A DNA stretch of 64,000 nucleotides from Costus lasius. Taxonomy: Eukaryota; Streptophyta; Magnoliopsida; Zingiberales; Costaceae. The DNA is taken from NCBI GenBank assembly GCA_027563935.2, contig CM050453.2, forward strand, positions 89,626,665 through 89,690,664. The letters are read 5' to 3'. Of the stretch, positions 53,123-61,010 are shown piece by piece (within the stretch, counting starts at the first letter, position 1; every line of letters begins with the position of its first letter). The notes below the pieces were generated by a model. The model searched no databases and was not told the origin of the DNA. It saw only the letters and a list, made by a program, of their open reading frames with translations. The position numbers and the translations under genes were made by a program.

Positions 53123-55639
53123 CATAAACCATATATATCATCTCAGCAAAATGGAGCTATTCATGATTATAAAAATTTGCATTACGCCTCGCACTCTAAT
53201 AAGAGTGATTCCACCCCCAAGCTCTAAAAGTGAAAAGATTGCCATTAGACTGCTTGATATTGTTGCGTCCAATACTTGGAAGCTCCAGTATTGTCCAAAG
53301 GGCAATCTAGTTGTAACCCTGACCAGCAACCACCAATAGCCCACTACACCGTCGGCGCTATGGTCTAATACATGACTTTACCGGTGAATCTCCAACCTCC
53401 ACATACGGTGCGCATGCTCAAAGCATACATTATTAAATCTCAACACCATACAAATATCATATCTCAAAACATGTATATATAATAACAATAACTTTTAATA
53501 ACTATATGCTCACATGCCAAATAAAATATGTATTAAAATTCTTTTTTTGTAATAACAAATTCAAAATCAGTCATACCACTATATGCATCAATGATTGTCC
53601 AAAGCGCCGACTGTATAGTAGGCTATTGGTGGTTGCTAGTCAGGTTACTACAAGATTGTCCAAAGGACAATACTGGAGTTTCCAAGTGTTGGACGCAACA
53701 CCTATCTGATAGTAGTCGTTTCACTTTTGGAGCTTAAGAGTGGAACCACTCTTATTAGAGTGCGAGGCGTAATGCAAATTTTTGTGACCATGGATAGCTC
53801 TATTTTAATGAGATAGGATGTATATGGTTTATTATATATACTCATATAGTGAATAGAGTTGGTTTCAATTTTTGAGAATGTATTCATATTTCTTAAAATC
53901 CCTACTTAGCTACTTTGGCTAATTCTTTTTGTTTTGCTTCCAAGTACTGATTAAGTGCAGTCTAGAGATGGATAGATAAACTAGAGGCTTTCTTGTAGTG
54001 TCATTGGTGATTTTGGCATATTTATTATTTTTATTTTGTTTATTTTTATAGTTGGATAGTCAAGTAATAAGTTATGAACTCTGATAATCTTCTGTTAAAC
54101 ATCTTGAATTGATTTTGAGATTTTTGTTATGCGGATTATATGAACTTAACGTAGTTGGATTTGTTTTGCGAGTTATGGATAGATTTTTATTATGCATGAC
54201 ATAGATTTTTATTATGCATGTTTGTCATGCCCCGGACTGTTGTATTTGGCTACAAAAGCCTTCAAAAATTTGATGTCAATTCAAATTTATTCTAAAAAAA
54301 ATTTAAAATTCTCATGTAAATTCTACTAAGTAGATTGTTTTAAGTTTAATAGTATCACATGTGTAGCTAAAAATACTTTTTGTGTATGAAATAATATTTA
54401 TTGTTGTATTAGATAAATTCTAATTTTGGATATGCTTCGTTATTAGAATATTTATTTACTGATAAACTTGATATATAATATACAGATTTTTACGTAACAA
54501 CACAACACAACTCTTTCAATTAGTTGAATAAAACAACAATTTACCCAAATACCTTCTTACTTCCCAACTAGAAAGTAGCCATCCCGAGATGGCCTAGTGT
54601 TGATTCATATCTGTTTGAGATGGGCAAAAAAATGTTTGAAAATATTGATTCTTGAGATGGTTTAGTGCTAATCCAATAGGAGTTTGAGATAGGTGCTTGG
54701 ACTAGTATTTTAAATTTGCTCAGGATGTTTCCACCCGTAGCGAAAAAATAAAGTTCCTCTTGTAGTTGTCGTTGTGCAGAATGTAAACTAGCATTGGGTT
54801 GTGATCTAAAACACCTGAAGTTGGGAACTCATCTAGAACTTTTGGATATTCAGAATTCGACAGAAAATATACAGTACCTATTGATTTCCTGCTAATTCTA
54901 TACTTGCAATTACCGATTCATTCTAGACAATCAGTCAGAGTATCGATTGCACTGTGTATGAAGTAAGTAGCTCCAAATGACGCACTTCAACTTGCTTCTA
55001 AGAAGTAATTTTGTAGTATTGTGTGCATCATTTAGTTTTTTTGTTCAATTCATATATCCTAAGAGTAATCCTTGCAAAGGAAAATAAACTCGTGTGAAAT
55101 TTAAGATTACCCCAATGATTTATTCTTTTGGTTTGGAAGTGGCATCAAAATCATTGGTTTTGCAGGCTGATGATATTCGCAATGAAGCAGATGAACTACT
55201 TCGAATCAAGGATTATCTATTTGGGGAATTGGCCAAAAAGACGGGCCAACCTGTTGAAAAGGTATTTCCATTTGAAGTTGAATTATATGTATCCTTTCTT
55301 GATGCATGTAAAATGCTGTAATCTATTTCTGCAAGCTCCATTTTATAGCCTTTTAGTTACACAATTCCTATAGATAGTAGAAAATGTTATTTGAATGAGC
55401 TTTGCACTTTAGCTGGAGTACCTCTGCGGAAGCATTTTCCAGAAGTCTTATTTTTTTTCTAAGCGCCTTTTGGTCGTAATAACATATTGAGATTGCAGAT
55501 CAACAAGGATCTGAGCCGAATGAAGCGGTTTAATGCACAAGAAGCTCTTGAATATGGACTTATTGATCGAATCCTTAGACCAGCACGTATCAAGGCAGAT
55601 GCCCCTCGCAAAGAAACGGCAGGGACAGGCCTAGGGTAA
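34510..55639 (+). CDS. CLPR2: CLPR2, non-catalytic subunit of the plastid Clp protease core, 287 aa
   Basis: Nine exons: 34510-34574, 34692-34735, 34812-34884, 36544-36664, 36750-36887, 38575-38691, 38789-38857, 55166-55261, 55499-55639. All introns are GT-AG and all phases close. The first 70 or so residues are Ser/Arg/Lys-rich with few acids, as in a chloroplast transit peptide. The ClpP fold follows from [12 protein letters not shown] (residue 74), with [34 protein letters not shown] and the C-terminal [11 protein letters not shown]. The catalytic Ser position in the GYAYNMAG motif is Asn (175) and the His position is Gln (200), as expected for ClpR proteins, which are structural members of the ClpPR ring in the stroma. 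The [12 protein letters not shown] block and the C-terminal APRxE...GLG distinguish CLPR2 from CLPR1, R3 and R4; this assignment is from memory of the family. Arabidopsis CLPR2 is about 279 aa. Intron 7 is 16.3 kb and full of mobile DNA. Confidence 0.93.
39563..39844. repeat. About 140 bp tandem duplication
   Basis: Two adjacent copies beginning CTA(T/C)TAGCTCCACCACATT, each containing 'gatgagctcttcaacatttc' and ending 'gcacaagaggagtcc'. Copies differ by small indels. It is inside CLPR2 intron 7 in what looks like older repeat DNA. Confidence 0.88.
40034..40621 (+). other. 195-codon open frame in the CLPR2 intron, not recognised
   Basis: A long open frame rich in Cys, Leu and Arg with no motif I recognise. 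Its C-terminal third coincides with imperfect 25-30 bp repeats at about 40416-40515 ('gaatatgaccatgtagaac'-like), and its flanks are repeat DNA. I take it for a chance frame inside a mobile-element remnant, but its length is noted. Confidence 0.25.
40416..40515. repeat. Imperfect short tandem repeats, about four units
   Basis: Units resembling 'cggaatatgaccatgtagaa', spaced about 25-30 bp, visible at 40420, 40445, 40467 and 40491. Confidence 0.6.
40622..43736. other. Intronic repeat-like DNA, no gene recognised
   Basis: No coding frame of convincing composition on either strand. It is AT-rich with scattered short ORFs. I see no LTR ends, TIRs or PBS. Confidence 0.4.
43737..43995. repeat. Three imperfect tandem repeats of about 85-95 bp
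   Basis: Each copy contains 'aataccatg(t/c)cat' followed by 'ggcatttgctaaactatgac' and 'atcaac'. Copies differ by indels. It lies 0.77 kb before the left LTR of the chromovirus. Confidence 0.85.
44764..46644 (-). repeat. Left (3') LTR of the chromovirus, 1881 bp
   Basis: Begins TGTCATGCCTC and ends TTTCATAACA, so the ends are inverted relatives. It includes a long (TA)n run (45195-45247), a GC-rich block (46270-46580) and a TTA-repeat near the end (about 46597-46630). It aligns with 52627-53594 over its left half. Confidence 0.88.
45195..45247. repeat. (TA)n microsatellite in the left LTR
   Basis: About 26 TA units. The same position in the right LTR (53054-53120) also carries a TA run of different length, so both LTRs expanded this site. 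Confidence 0.95.
46680..46800 (-). pseudogene. Chromodomain relic at the integrase C-terminus
   Basis: On the minus strand, a frame with the pattern [16 protein letters not shown], then RE, then YPLLL, ending in a stop just before the polypurine region. This matches the WxxH...EATWE...YP signature of Tekay/Del chromodomains, which bind modified histone tails and guide integration. Confidence 0.75.
47000..49366 (-). pseudogene. Integrase relic, split by an inserted DNA element
   Basis: The right part (49366-48945) carries the RNase H/integrase junction, an ALS-type 'NALSKKS' motif and the His part of the zinc-binding region (IHPGSDKMY). The left part (47913-47000) continues with a [11 protein letters not shown] motif, the DFI and [13 protein letters not shown] core, and ISDRD. 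The two parts are separated only by the 1025 bp element and its 3 bp target duplication. Several stops lie further downstream, so no functional product is expected. Confidence 0.85.
47917..48941. mobile_element. Tourist/PIF-Harbinger-like element (1025 bp) with GC-rich cargo, inside integrase
   Basis: Ends CGGCCTGTTTCAAAG and, inverted, CGGTCTGTTTTAGAG, flanked by TTA (47914-47916 and 48942-48944). Removing it with one TTA copy restores alignment of the integrase frame. Subterminal regions are rich in 'aaaggaaa' and 'tttccttt'. The middle (about 48070-48800) is GC-rich and holds overlapping ORFs, the longest 221 codons on + and 152 on -, with repeated 'ggtcttgaggaggacg' blocks. No transposase is recognisable. 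I infer a non-autonomous element carrying captured genomic DNA. Confidence 0.85.
49400..50708 (-). pseudogene. Reverse transcriptase and RNase H relic
   Basis: The N-terminal part (50708-50367) is open for 113 codons with [36 protein letters not shown] and [10 protein letters not shown], a clear Ty3 RT start. The remainder to about 49400 is recognisable in pieces across frames but has many stops. A short in-frame duplication ([11 protein letters not shown]) is visible at about 50500. Confidence 0.85.
50748..50963 (-). pseudogene. Retroelement aspartic protease/RT linker relic
   Basis: 71 open codons with [21 protein letters not shown], matching the DFDVILGMDWL..H...DC segment at the C-terminal side of the Ty3 protease domain. 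The catalytic DTG/DSG was not located in an intact frame. Confidence 0.75.
51400..52430 (-). pseudogene. gag relic with a 72 bp in-frame duplication
   Basis: Pieces of gag in different frames: an N-terminal Pro-rich part (52346-52113), a capsid-like part with [12 protein letters not shown] (51899-51687), a further part (51699-51505) and degenerate CCHC knuckles near 51440-51340 ([13 protein letters not shown], then [10 protein letters not shown]). A 24-codon unit is exactly doubled at 51736-51879. Confidence 0.75.
51736..51879. repeat. Perfect 72 bp tandem duplication in gag relic
   Basis: Two apparently identical 72 bp copies beginning CTATCATCGTCGTTAGG. Their identity contrasts with the decay around them, so the duplication is recent relative to the insertion. 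Confidence 0.95.
52609..52620 (-). other. Degenerate primer-binding site of the chromovirus
   Basis: The minus strand reads TAGTATCAAAGG six bases inside the LTR end, close to the TGGTATCAGAGC complement of initiator tRNA-Met used by most plant LTR elements. Confidence 0.65.
52627..53594 (-). repeat. Right (5') LTR of the chromovirus, truncated
   Basis: Aligns with the left part of the other LTR from TGTTATG to about 'catcaatga'. The remaining 0.9 kb of the LTR is missing and an inverted LTR piece follows. It contains (TA)n at 53054-53120. Confidence 0.85.
53600..54229 (+). mobile_element. Inverted LTR fragment abutting the right LTR
   Basis: The reverse complement of this stretch follows the LTR sequence from near its TG end ('acatgcataataaaaatc') through the '(g)cactctaataagagtgg' and 'tgttggacgcaacac' blocks to the 'cagtcggcgct' block. 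It lacks the TA microsatellite. Together with the right LTR it makes a large inverted repeat around 53597. Confidence 0.85.
54180..54221. repeat. Short tandem duplication at the end of the inverted LTR fragment
   Basis: 'atagatttttattatgcatg' occurs twice, about 21 bp apart. Confidence 0.8.
54230..55165. other. Distal part of CLPR2 intron 7
   Basis: No gene or element boundary recognised. It opens with TGTCATGCCCCGG, which looks like an LTR start but has no partner in the window. Confidence 0.4.
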
Positions 55640-56323
55640 TTGGTAACCGCGGCAGATTGTTTGTTTTTGCAGTGATGCCTTTCATTGATTAAAAGCACCT
55701 TTCTTTTAGTTCTGTACTAGGGTTTGTGATAGTCTACAATCTTAACCAAAAACATATACAGATTTGCTGTAATTAACCCTAGCTGCTTTAGAATTTATCT
55801 CCAAGAGAAACGTAATGTTGTGAATTTAGCATGCTCATCTTGGAACGAATGCATTTTTGTATGTGTTTTTTTTTTCTTATTATAGGTTTCGGTTCAATGA
55901 CCATCTCATGATCGAGTTGAGCTAATCAAACTGGAATTAGCTTCTCGTTCTACAAAAAAAAGAGAGAAGGGAAACAAAGAGAAGATAAATTGAGAAATAA
56001 ATAAAGAATTAAAAGAATAAAGATGTTAGAATGAACAAAAAGCTAAAAAAAAAAAAAAATCAAAGGTAGAAGAATGAGAACAGACAAAATCGTTTGAATT
56101 TCATAGGTTACCAAAAGGAACAAAGGTGCCAATATTAATGATCTCATCAATTTTTGACGTGCAAATTAGTAAAAGTATTCTTGATAGCATAGTCCTTGAC
56201 CATCTCATATGCCAACCTCATGTTCTGTATTCAATATTCCATATACGCAGAAACAAAGCCAAGTATGTAACAACAACCAAGAAAATGTAAACATATATAT
56301 GTACACCTATCAAGTTAATGACA

Positions 56324-56926
56324 TCACGGTGGATGCATTTCAGCTTCAGTTTGCCACTCCTGTTGCCACTGTTGTTTAATCTTTTCGATAATCTCTTCTG
56401 ATCTGTTTCTCAAATTATCATCGTTGTTACGGTCATCGTCACTATCATCTATGACAACATCATTATTATCATCATCTTCTTCTTCACAAGGACTATTCTC
56501 ATAATCTCCATTGGACAGACTCATACATGATGGAGATTCCTCTCCTTGCTCATTGCTACTCCCTGCAGTATCTGGAACCGCGTCCACCGTAACCTGTCTT
56601 GTTTCTCGATACTCGCCTAAAAGAATGGTGGAGCGAGTGTCATCCGAGGTGCAGGAGCAACGCCTCGGCAGGCTGCTCGCAAAGATGAGCAGAGGCAAGA
56701 CGTGGAACGTTACGAGCACCAGCCAAGAGTAGTCGGGTTTCTTGGTCTTAGCAAGGAAGTCAGTGATACACCACACAAGCACAGCCCAAATAGCCGCAGG
56801 AAGAGCAGCGGAGAGGAGAAACTGTAGCAGCTGCAACAATATCAGCTCCATCAATCCCCAGTCACTCGCCTTGCAGTTTAAGGAACCATAATAGACTCCT
56901 GTTCTTCTTCTTCCATATATAGACAT
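56324..56926 (-). CDS. Hypothetical membrane protein with acidic C-terminal tail, up to 200 aa
   Basis: A single uninterrupted frame. Two hydrophobic segments are visible, about residues 28-54 (LILLQLLQFLLSAALPAAIW onward) and 67-86 (SWLVLVTFHVLPLLIFASSL), separated by the basic stretch AKTKKPDY. The C-terminal half is hydrophilic, with Ser-rich and then highly acidic sequence (EEEDDDNND, DDSDDDRNNDD) and a Gln/Glu-rich end. Met26, just before the first hydrophobic segment, is an equally possible start (175 aa). I do not recognise a family. It is convergent with CLPR2, with 685 bp between stop codons. The non-random composition (two clean helices plus an acidic tail) argues for a real gene; upstream exons cannot be ruled out. 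Confidence 0.55.
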   Translation of the reverse strand: MSIYGRRRTGVYYGSLNCKASDWGLMELILLQLLQFLLSAALPAAIWAVLVWCITDFLAKTKKPDYSWLVLVTFHVLPLLIFASSLPRRCSCTSDDTRSTILLGEYRETRQVTVDAVPDTAGSSNEQGEESPSCMSLSNGDYENSPCEEEDDDNNDVVIDDSDDDRNNDDNLRNRSEEIIEKIKQQWQQEWQTEAEMHPP

Positions 56927-58845
56927 ACATGCACACGATAAACCACTAATTCACGCTAAACCACTAATGTTGATAAGTCACGAAATCTTGTGTGACTGCT
57001 TCAACTTCCAGTGAATTCCCCAAACGCTTTGTTGACGTATAGTAGCAGTGAGCAAATCAGGAAGTTACACCAGACATTACTGACTAATAACCGAGAAACG
57101 AAGCATCTTCCTAACAATGAGTTAAAAGGAAGATTGTGGTTGACTCTTACTTGGACATAACGGAAACCTTGCGCCCCCAATTGCGCCACCAGTCGCTTCT
57201 TGCGGCGGGTGGCTAATTTAATCTAAACTCCGTATCATTCTTCGTTCATACCGACCACAAAAATAAGATAATCAAACTCATTAAATTTATATTTACAATC
57301 ATAAGCTCCATATATTTAATTCATTCTCAATTTCGGTGTCCAGAATTCTGAATAATGAAGTATGAACACATTCTAATTAGCTTAAAATATTCAATCAAAA
57401 TATAACTCATTTGTAGACAGTTGACTCGTCATTCAATAGAGGAATTTATGTATAAGATTTGACCTCCATCATTACTTGGAACTTTTCCTTCCATAAAAAA
57501 ATATAACTGTTTCCATCATCAAATTAAAAGAAAGATCATCGACCATCTTGCCTTCTCAAGCAAAAAAGAAATTAATTTCCTAAAGATGAACTTGCTAATG
57601 TGCAACATTATGTATATGACATGTAAAGAACAATCCCTTACTCATGTAACCTGATAATAGTTTCATCTTTTTAATCCCTCATAATCTTCTATTCTAGTGT
57701 AGTAGGCATAATTAAGCTCACTAATTAACATTAATGACCGCTACTTTACTTTCTTCTGAATTGTGGATGGCGACGTTACATCTCTTTTAGCAAATATGCC
57801 AAAGATCTTCTGATCTAGTACACTATGTGGAACTGTGATTAGATTGCGGCTGAGATATTTCACGACATGCATGTCTCAAGCATCAAGATCTCCATAACCC
57901 AACCGAATCTTGCTTTTGACTCGCAACAAGATCTTATCAAACTAGTGTAACTCTGTGCTGCTGCTATCAAACTTTTACACCAAATTAAGCACACATATAA
58001 TCCCTCTAAACAAGTTGGCTTTAAGTCGATTCAAGCTCAGGATTAGTCGTAATAATAACTATATTTAGGGTACTAGTAAACTCATGACAACGAGATTATG
58101 ATTCTGCGTTGTGATAGCAGAGCTGTGGCAAACGCAGTCCGCAAGTGCTGCGATGCTGTGTTCCACAAAGTCTGGAAATCTTCTTGTGCTCACTTGCTTT
58201 GAAAGTGGACGGACAATGATGAGCAGTGAATGGATTGAGATTGAGAGTCTGCATTGGTACTGGGGAAATCTCAAGAGTCATATCAGAGCTATGAATTGCT
58301 AGATTTTGTTTTTCCACTTTGGTATATTATGAAGCTGAATTGACTGGCTGCTTCTGCTCGGGGGTGGTAAGAATAGATTTCTATTGTTGCAATTGCAACA
58401 AGTTGCAGCAAAGTGATTGGTGAAGGTGCAGCAAGGACAACCAAATCAAACAAAAAAGTTAATGAATTTGTAATAAATTAATGGGGTGGTGGGCGGTCAC
58501 AGATCAGATCGCTCACTGAGTCACTTCTTTATTGCTATGCTGGTCATTATGTATGTCAGCAATAGTACTACTAGTACCAGTAGGCTCACCCTTTTTCCCT
58601 GCTTTTCACTTTTTGATGTGGCTACACTCTTATTGGCTGACCTTGTATCTGCTTATCATTAATTTGGTGTCAATTATATTATTTTATCTTCTTTTAATTA
58701 TGTATATATGTTTACGGTCTAGTCCTAAATGTTCAGTCGGGACTTCCAGTTCAATGTGAGGGTAAGGTAGGCTAGAATATGAGATGATCAAAACCTCGGA
58801 AGTTAAATTTAATCAAAATTGATCTTAAGGCTGAATAAAACTCTA
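56927..58845. other. Intergenic, no gene recognised
   Basis: AT-rich, with only short ORFs. Nothing that I can assign. Confidence 0.4.
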
Positions 58846-59579
58846 CCCAGTTTAGAATTTTTAAGTTTGGGTACACTAATCTGTCATTCATAAATCTTAA
58901 AGCCATACGGTAGAGGTGCGAATCTCGATGCTCTCCATCGCCATTTTTTGCCTGTTATACAACTCAGTTTAACCCTAGTTATTGGTTAGGTTTTAATCCC
59001 TTTTAAAACTAAAACCCTGACCACGCGCCATTTGCTTTCATACGCAAAGCTCACTTTGTGCCCTAACTAGCATGACTGATGATTCTTGTCTCCGTTCTTA
59101 TCTCCGACAAAGGTTCCTTAAAGTAATTGTTGATATATCTTCTCCTCTTTTTGGTGGCTACTTTTGATAGGTTTTTATGATGGTTTTTGTTGGATTTTAT
59201 TGTGGGAATGAGGGTGTTCTATCTCCTTGTTTGGATTGACGTGAGTAGCTGAATCTCTCTTGTTTTCTCTTGATGCTTTGTTTTGGTGCGATTTTGGAGC
59301 TGAGATTTTTTGTTTTGCTGTGATATTTATACTATTAAGTTCTTGATATGGTTTTGGTCATTTAGTGATGATATAAAGATGTTATTTTGTTAAATTTTGC
59401 TAGGGTTAAGAGAGTTTCACGCCCCTATTTGTGCTTTGATGAGTTTGCTGTCCATATCTCATCATTCCCCTGTTTTTCCATGTTTTGGTGTTTGATTGTG
59501 GAATTGAGCTCTCTTTGTTGGCTGATTTTGTATGAGATTTTTGGTGCTATCTATCCCAAACTTTGGTGTCATAAAACTT

Positions 59580-59905
59580 ATAAATATGGTTGGTATCAAC
59601 TATAAATATAGTTGATATCAACTACGAAATATGTTTGATATTAACTATGAAATATGGTTGATATTAACTATAAAATATCATCTATGAACTATAAATTCTC
59701 ATATGTCAACTAAAATTATAGTTGATATCAACTATGAAATATATCTGATATCAACTATGAAATATAGCTGATATCAACTATAAAATATCATATATCAAAT
59801 ATAAAATATCGTCTATCATTTATAAATATAGTTGATATCACCCATATTTGTAGTTGATATCAACTATATTTTATAGTTGATATAGCTATATTTTATAGTT
59901 GATAG
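59580..59905. repeat. Left array of GTTGATATCAAC palindromes
   Basis: Repeated units of the type 'atagttgatatcaactat' with a perfect 12 bp palindrome GTTGATATCAAC at the centre, or close variants such as CTGATATCAAC. Units are spaced about 25-35 bp. Confidence 0.9.
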
Positions 59906-59924
59906 AATGTATATTAACCATAAT

Positions 59925-60130
59925 TATCGTTGATGCAAGATGCATCAACTATAATTTTCATTGACGGAAGGTCCCGTCAACCATAATTATAATTGACAAA
60001 AGGTGCACCCACCATAATTTTTGTTGATAACAAAATTATAGTTGATAGACCATCATATATAATTGATAGATAATATTTTATAATCATAATTATTATTGAT
60101 GTAAGGTGCGTCAACCATAATTATGGTTGA
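59925..60130. repeat. Hairpin repeats of GTTGA-N-AAGGT-N-TCAAC type
   Basis: About four units, such as 'gttgatgcaagatgcatcaac', 'ttgacggaaggtcccgtcaac' (21 and 21 bp forms) and 'attgatgtaaggtgcgtcaa', each flanked by 'ataattat'. Stems vary together on both sides (GATGC with GCATC, GACGG with CCGTC), so the hairpin rather than the sequence is kept. Such units recall subterminal repeats of CACTA elements. Confidence 0.7.
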
Positions 60131-60659
60131 AGAAAGGGATGTACACATTAAAAATTTGCAGGGAAAAAAATAACTATATCTAGAATATATTAGAATTTGC
60201 AGGGATGCGCATATTAAAACTTTTAAGTAACAACATCTGAACATTGGATCATATTCATAGTGTTCATTTTCGTAGCTGCTCGATCTCTCTCTTTGTTCTT
60301 ACTGATCAATGGCTGTGATGCCATCATGTGTGAGACTTAAACATTATGCATTAAGAGTGGCGTTAAAATTGAAAGGTTTGAAGCATTAACTAATGTGCGG
60401 TCGTGGGGCTGCACGAAGTCTCCCTCTAACTCTCCATTTGCATAATTGCATCGCATTGCATTGAATAAATCTTATTATTAATTAATATTTTGACCAACTT
60501 CATGCACGTCAAGTAATTAAATTTATTTGATGTTTAATTAATACAACATTTGTGCGTCTCTTCAGCTTATGTTGACTAATCAATCCATAAATTTTTTGTG
60601 TAACTTCACATGCATTGATTTAATTAATAATGGACAAAAATTTTAATTAAAATTTGAAA

Positions 60660-61010
60660 TCCATGAAATATGGTTGATATAAGCTGAACAAAATGTCGTC
60701 TATCAACTATAAATTCTCGTCTGTTAACTAAAAATATAGCTAATATCAACTATCAACTATAAAATATAACTTATAACTGATATCAAGTATAAAAAATAGC
60801 TGATATCAACTATATTTATAGTTGACAGATGACATTTTATATTTGACATATGATATTTTATAGTTGATATCAACTATATTTATAGTTAACAGACAAGAAT
60901 TTATAGTTGGCAGACAATATTTTATAGTTTATATATTGTATTTTATAGTTGATATCAATCATATTTCATAGTTGATATCAACCACATTTTATAGTTAATA
61001 TCAATCATAA
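60660..61010. repeat. Right array of GTTGATATCAAC palindromes
   Basis: The same unit type as the left array, inverted as a whole, with variants 'gctgatatcaactat', 'gttgatatcaatcat' and 'gttgatatcaaccac'. Confidence 0.88.

Larger units (their letters stand above)
44764..53594 (-). mobile_element. Degenerate Ty3-type chromovirus (Tekay/Del-like) in CLPR2 intron 7
   Basis: Minus-strand order from right to left is LTR, tRNA-Met-type PBS, gag, protease, reverse transcriptase, RNase H, integrase, chromodomain, polypurine tract, LTR. The left LTR is 44764-46644, starting TGTCATG and ending CATAACA. The right LTR begins TGTTATG at 52627 but is matched only to about 53594. The gene order with integrase after RT defines Ty3. 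The chromodomain near 46680-46790 and the conserved AATTTGGGGACCAAATTC before the polypurine end point to Tekay/Del. Stops and frameshifts run throughout, so it is dead. The integrase is split by another element at 47917-48941. It is antisense to CLPR2. Confidence 0.92.
38858..55165 (+). other. 16.3 kb intron 7 of CLPR2
   Basis: Donor CAG|GTTTTT after the codons for ARGQ and acceptor TTTTGCAG before ADDIRNEA. Both flanking exons are intact and in phase 0. The 38858-44763 part holds short tandem duplications and AT-rich DNA with no recognisable gene. 44764-54229 is the nested retrotransposon complex. 54230-55165 is ordinary intron sequence. Confidence 0.88.

Noticed and set aside
53013..53339. 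108-codon ORF with a long Tyr-Ile repeat
   Set aside because: It is the translation of the (TA)n microsatellite in the right LTR.
34510..55639. CLPR2 as CLPR4 or a catalytic ClpP
   Set aside because: Active-site Ser and His positions are Asn and Gln, excluding ClpP; the [12 protein letters not shown] block and C-terminus fit my recollection of CLPR2, not CLPR4.
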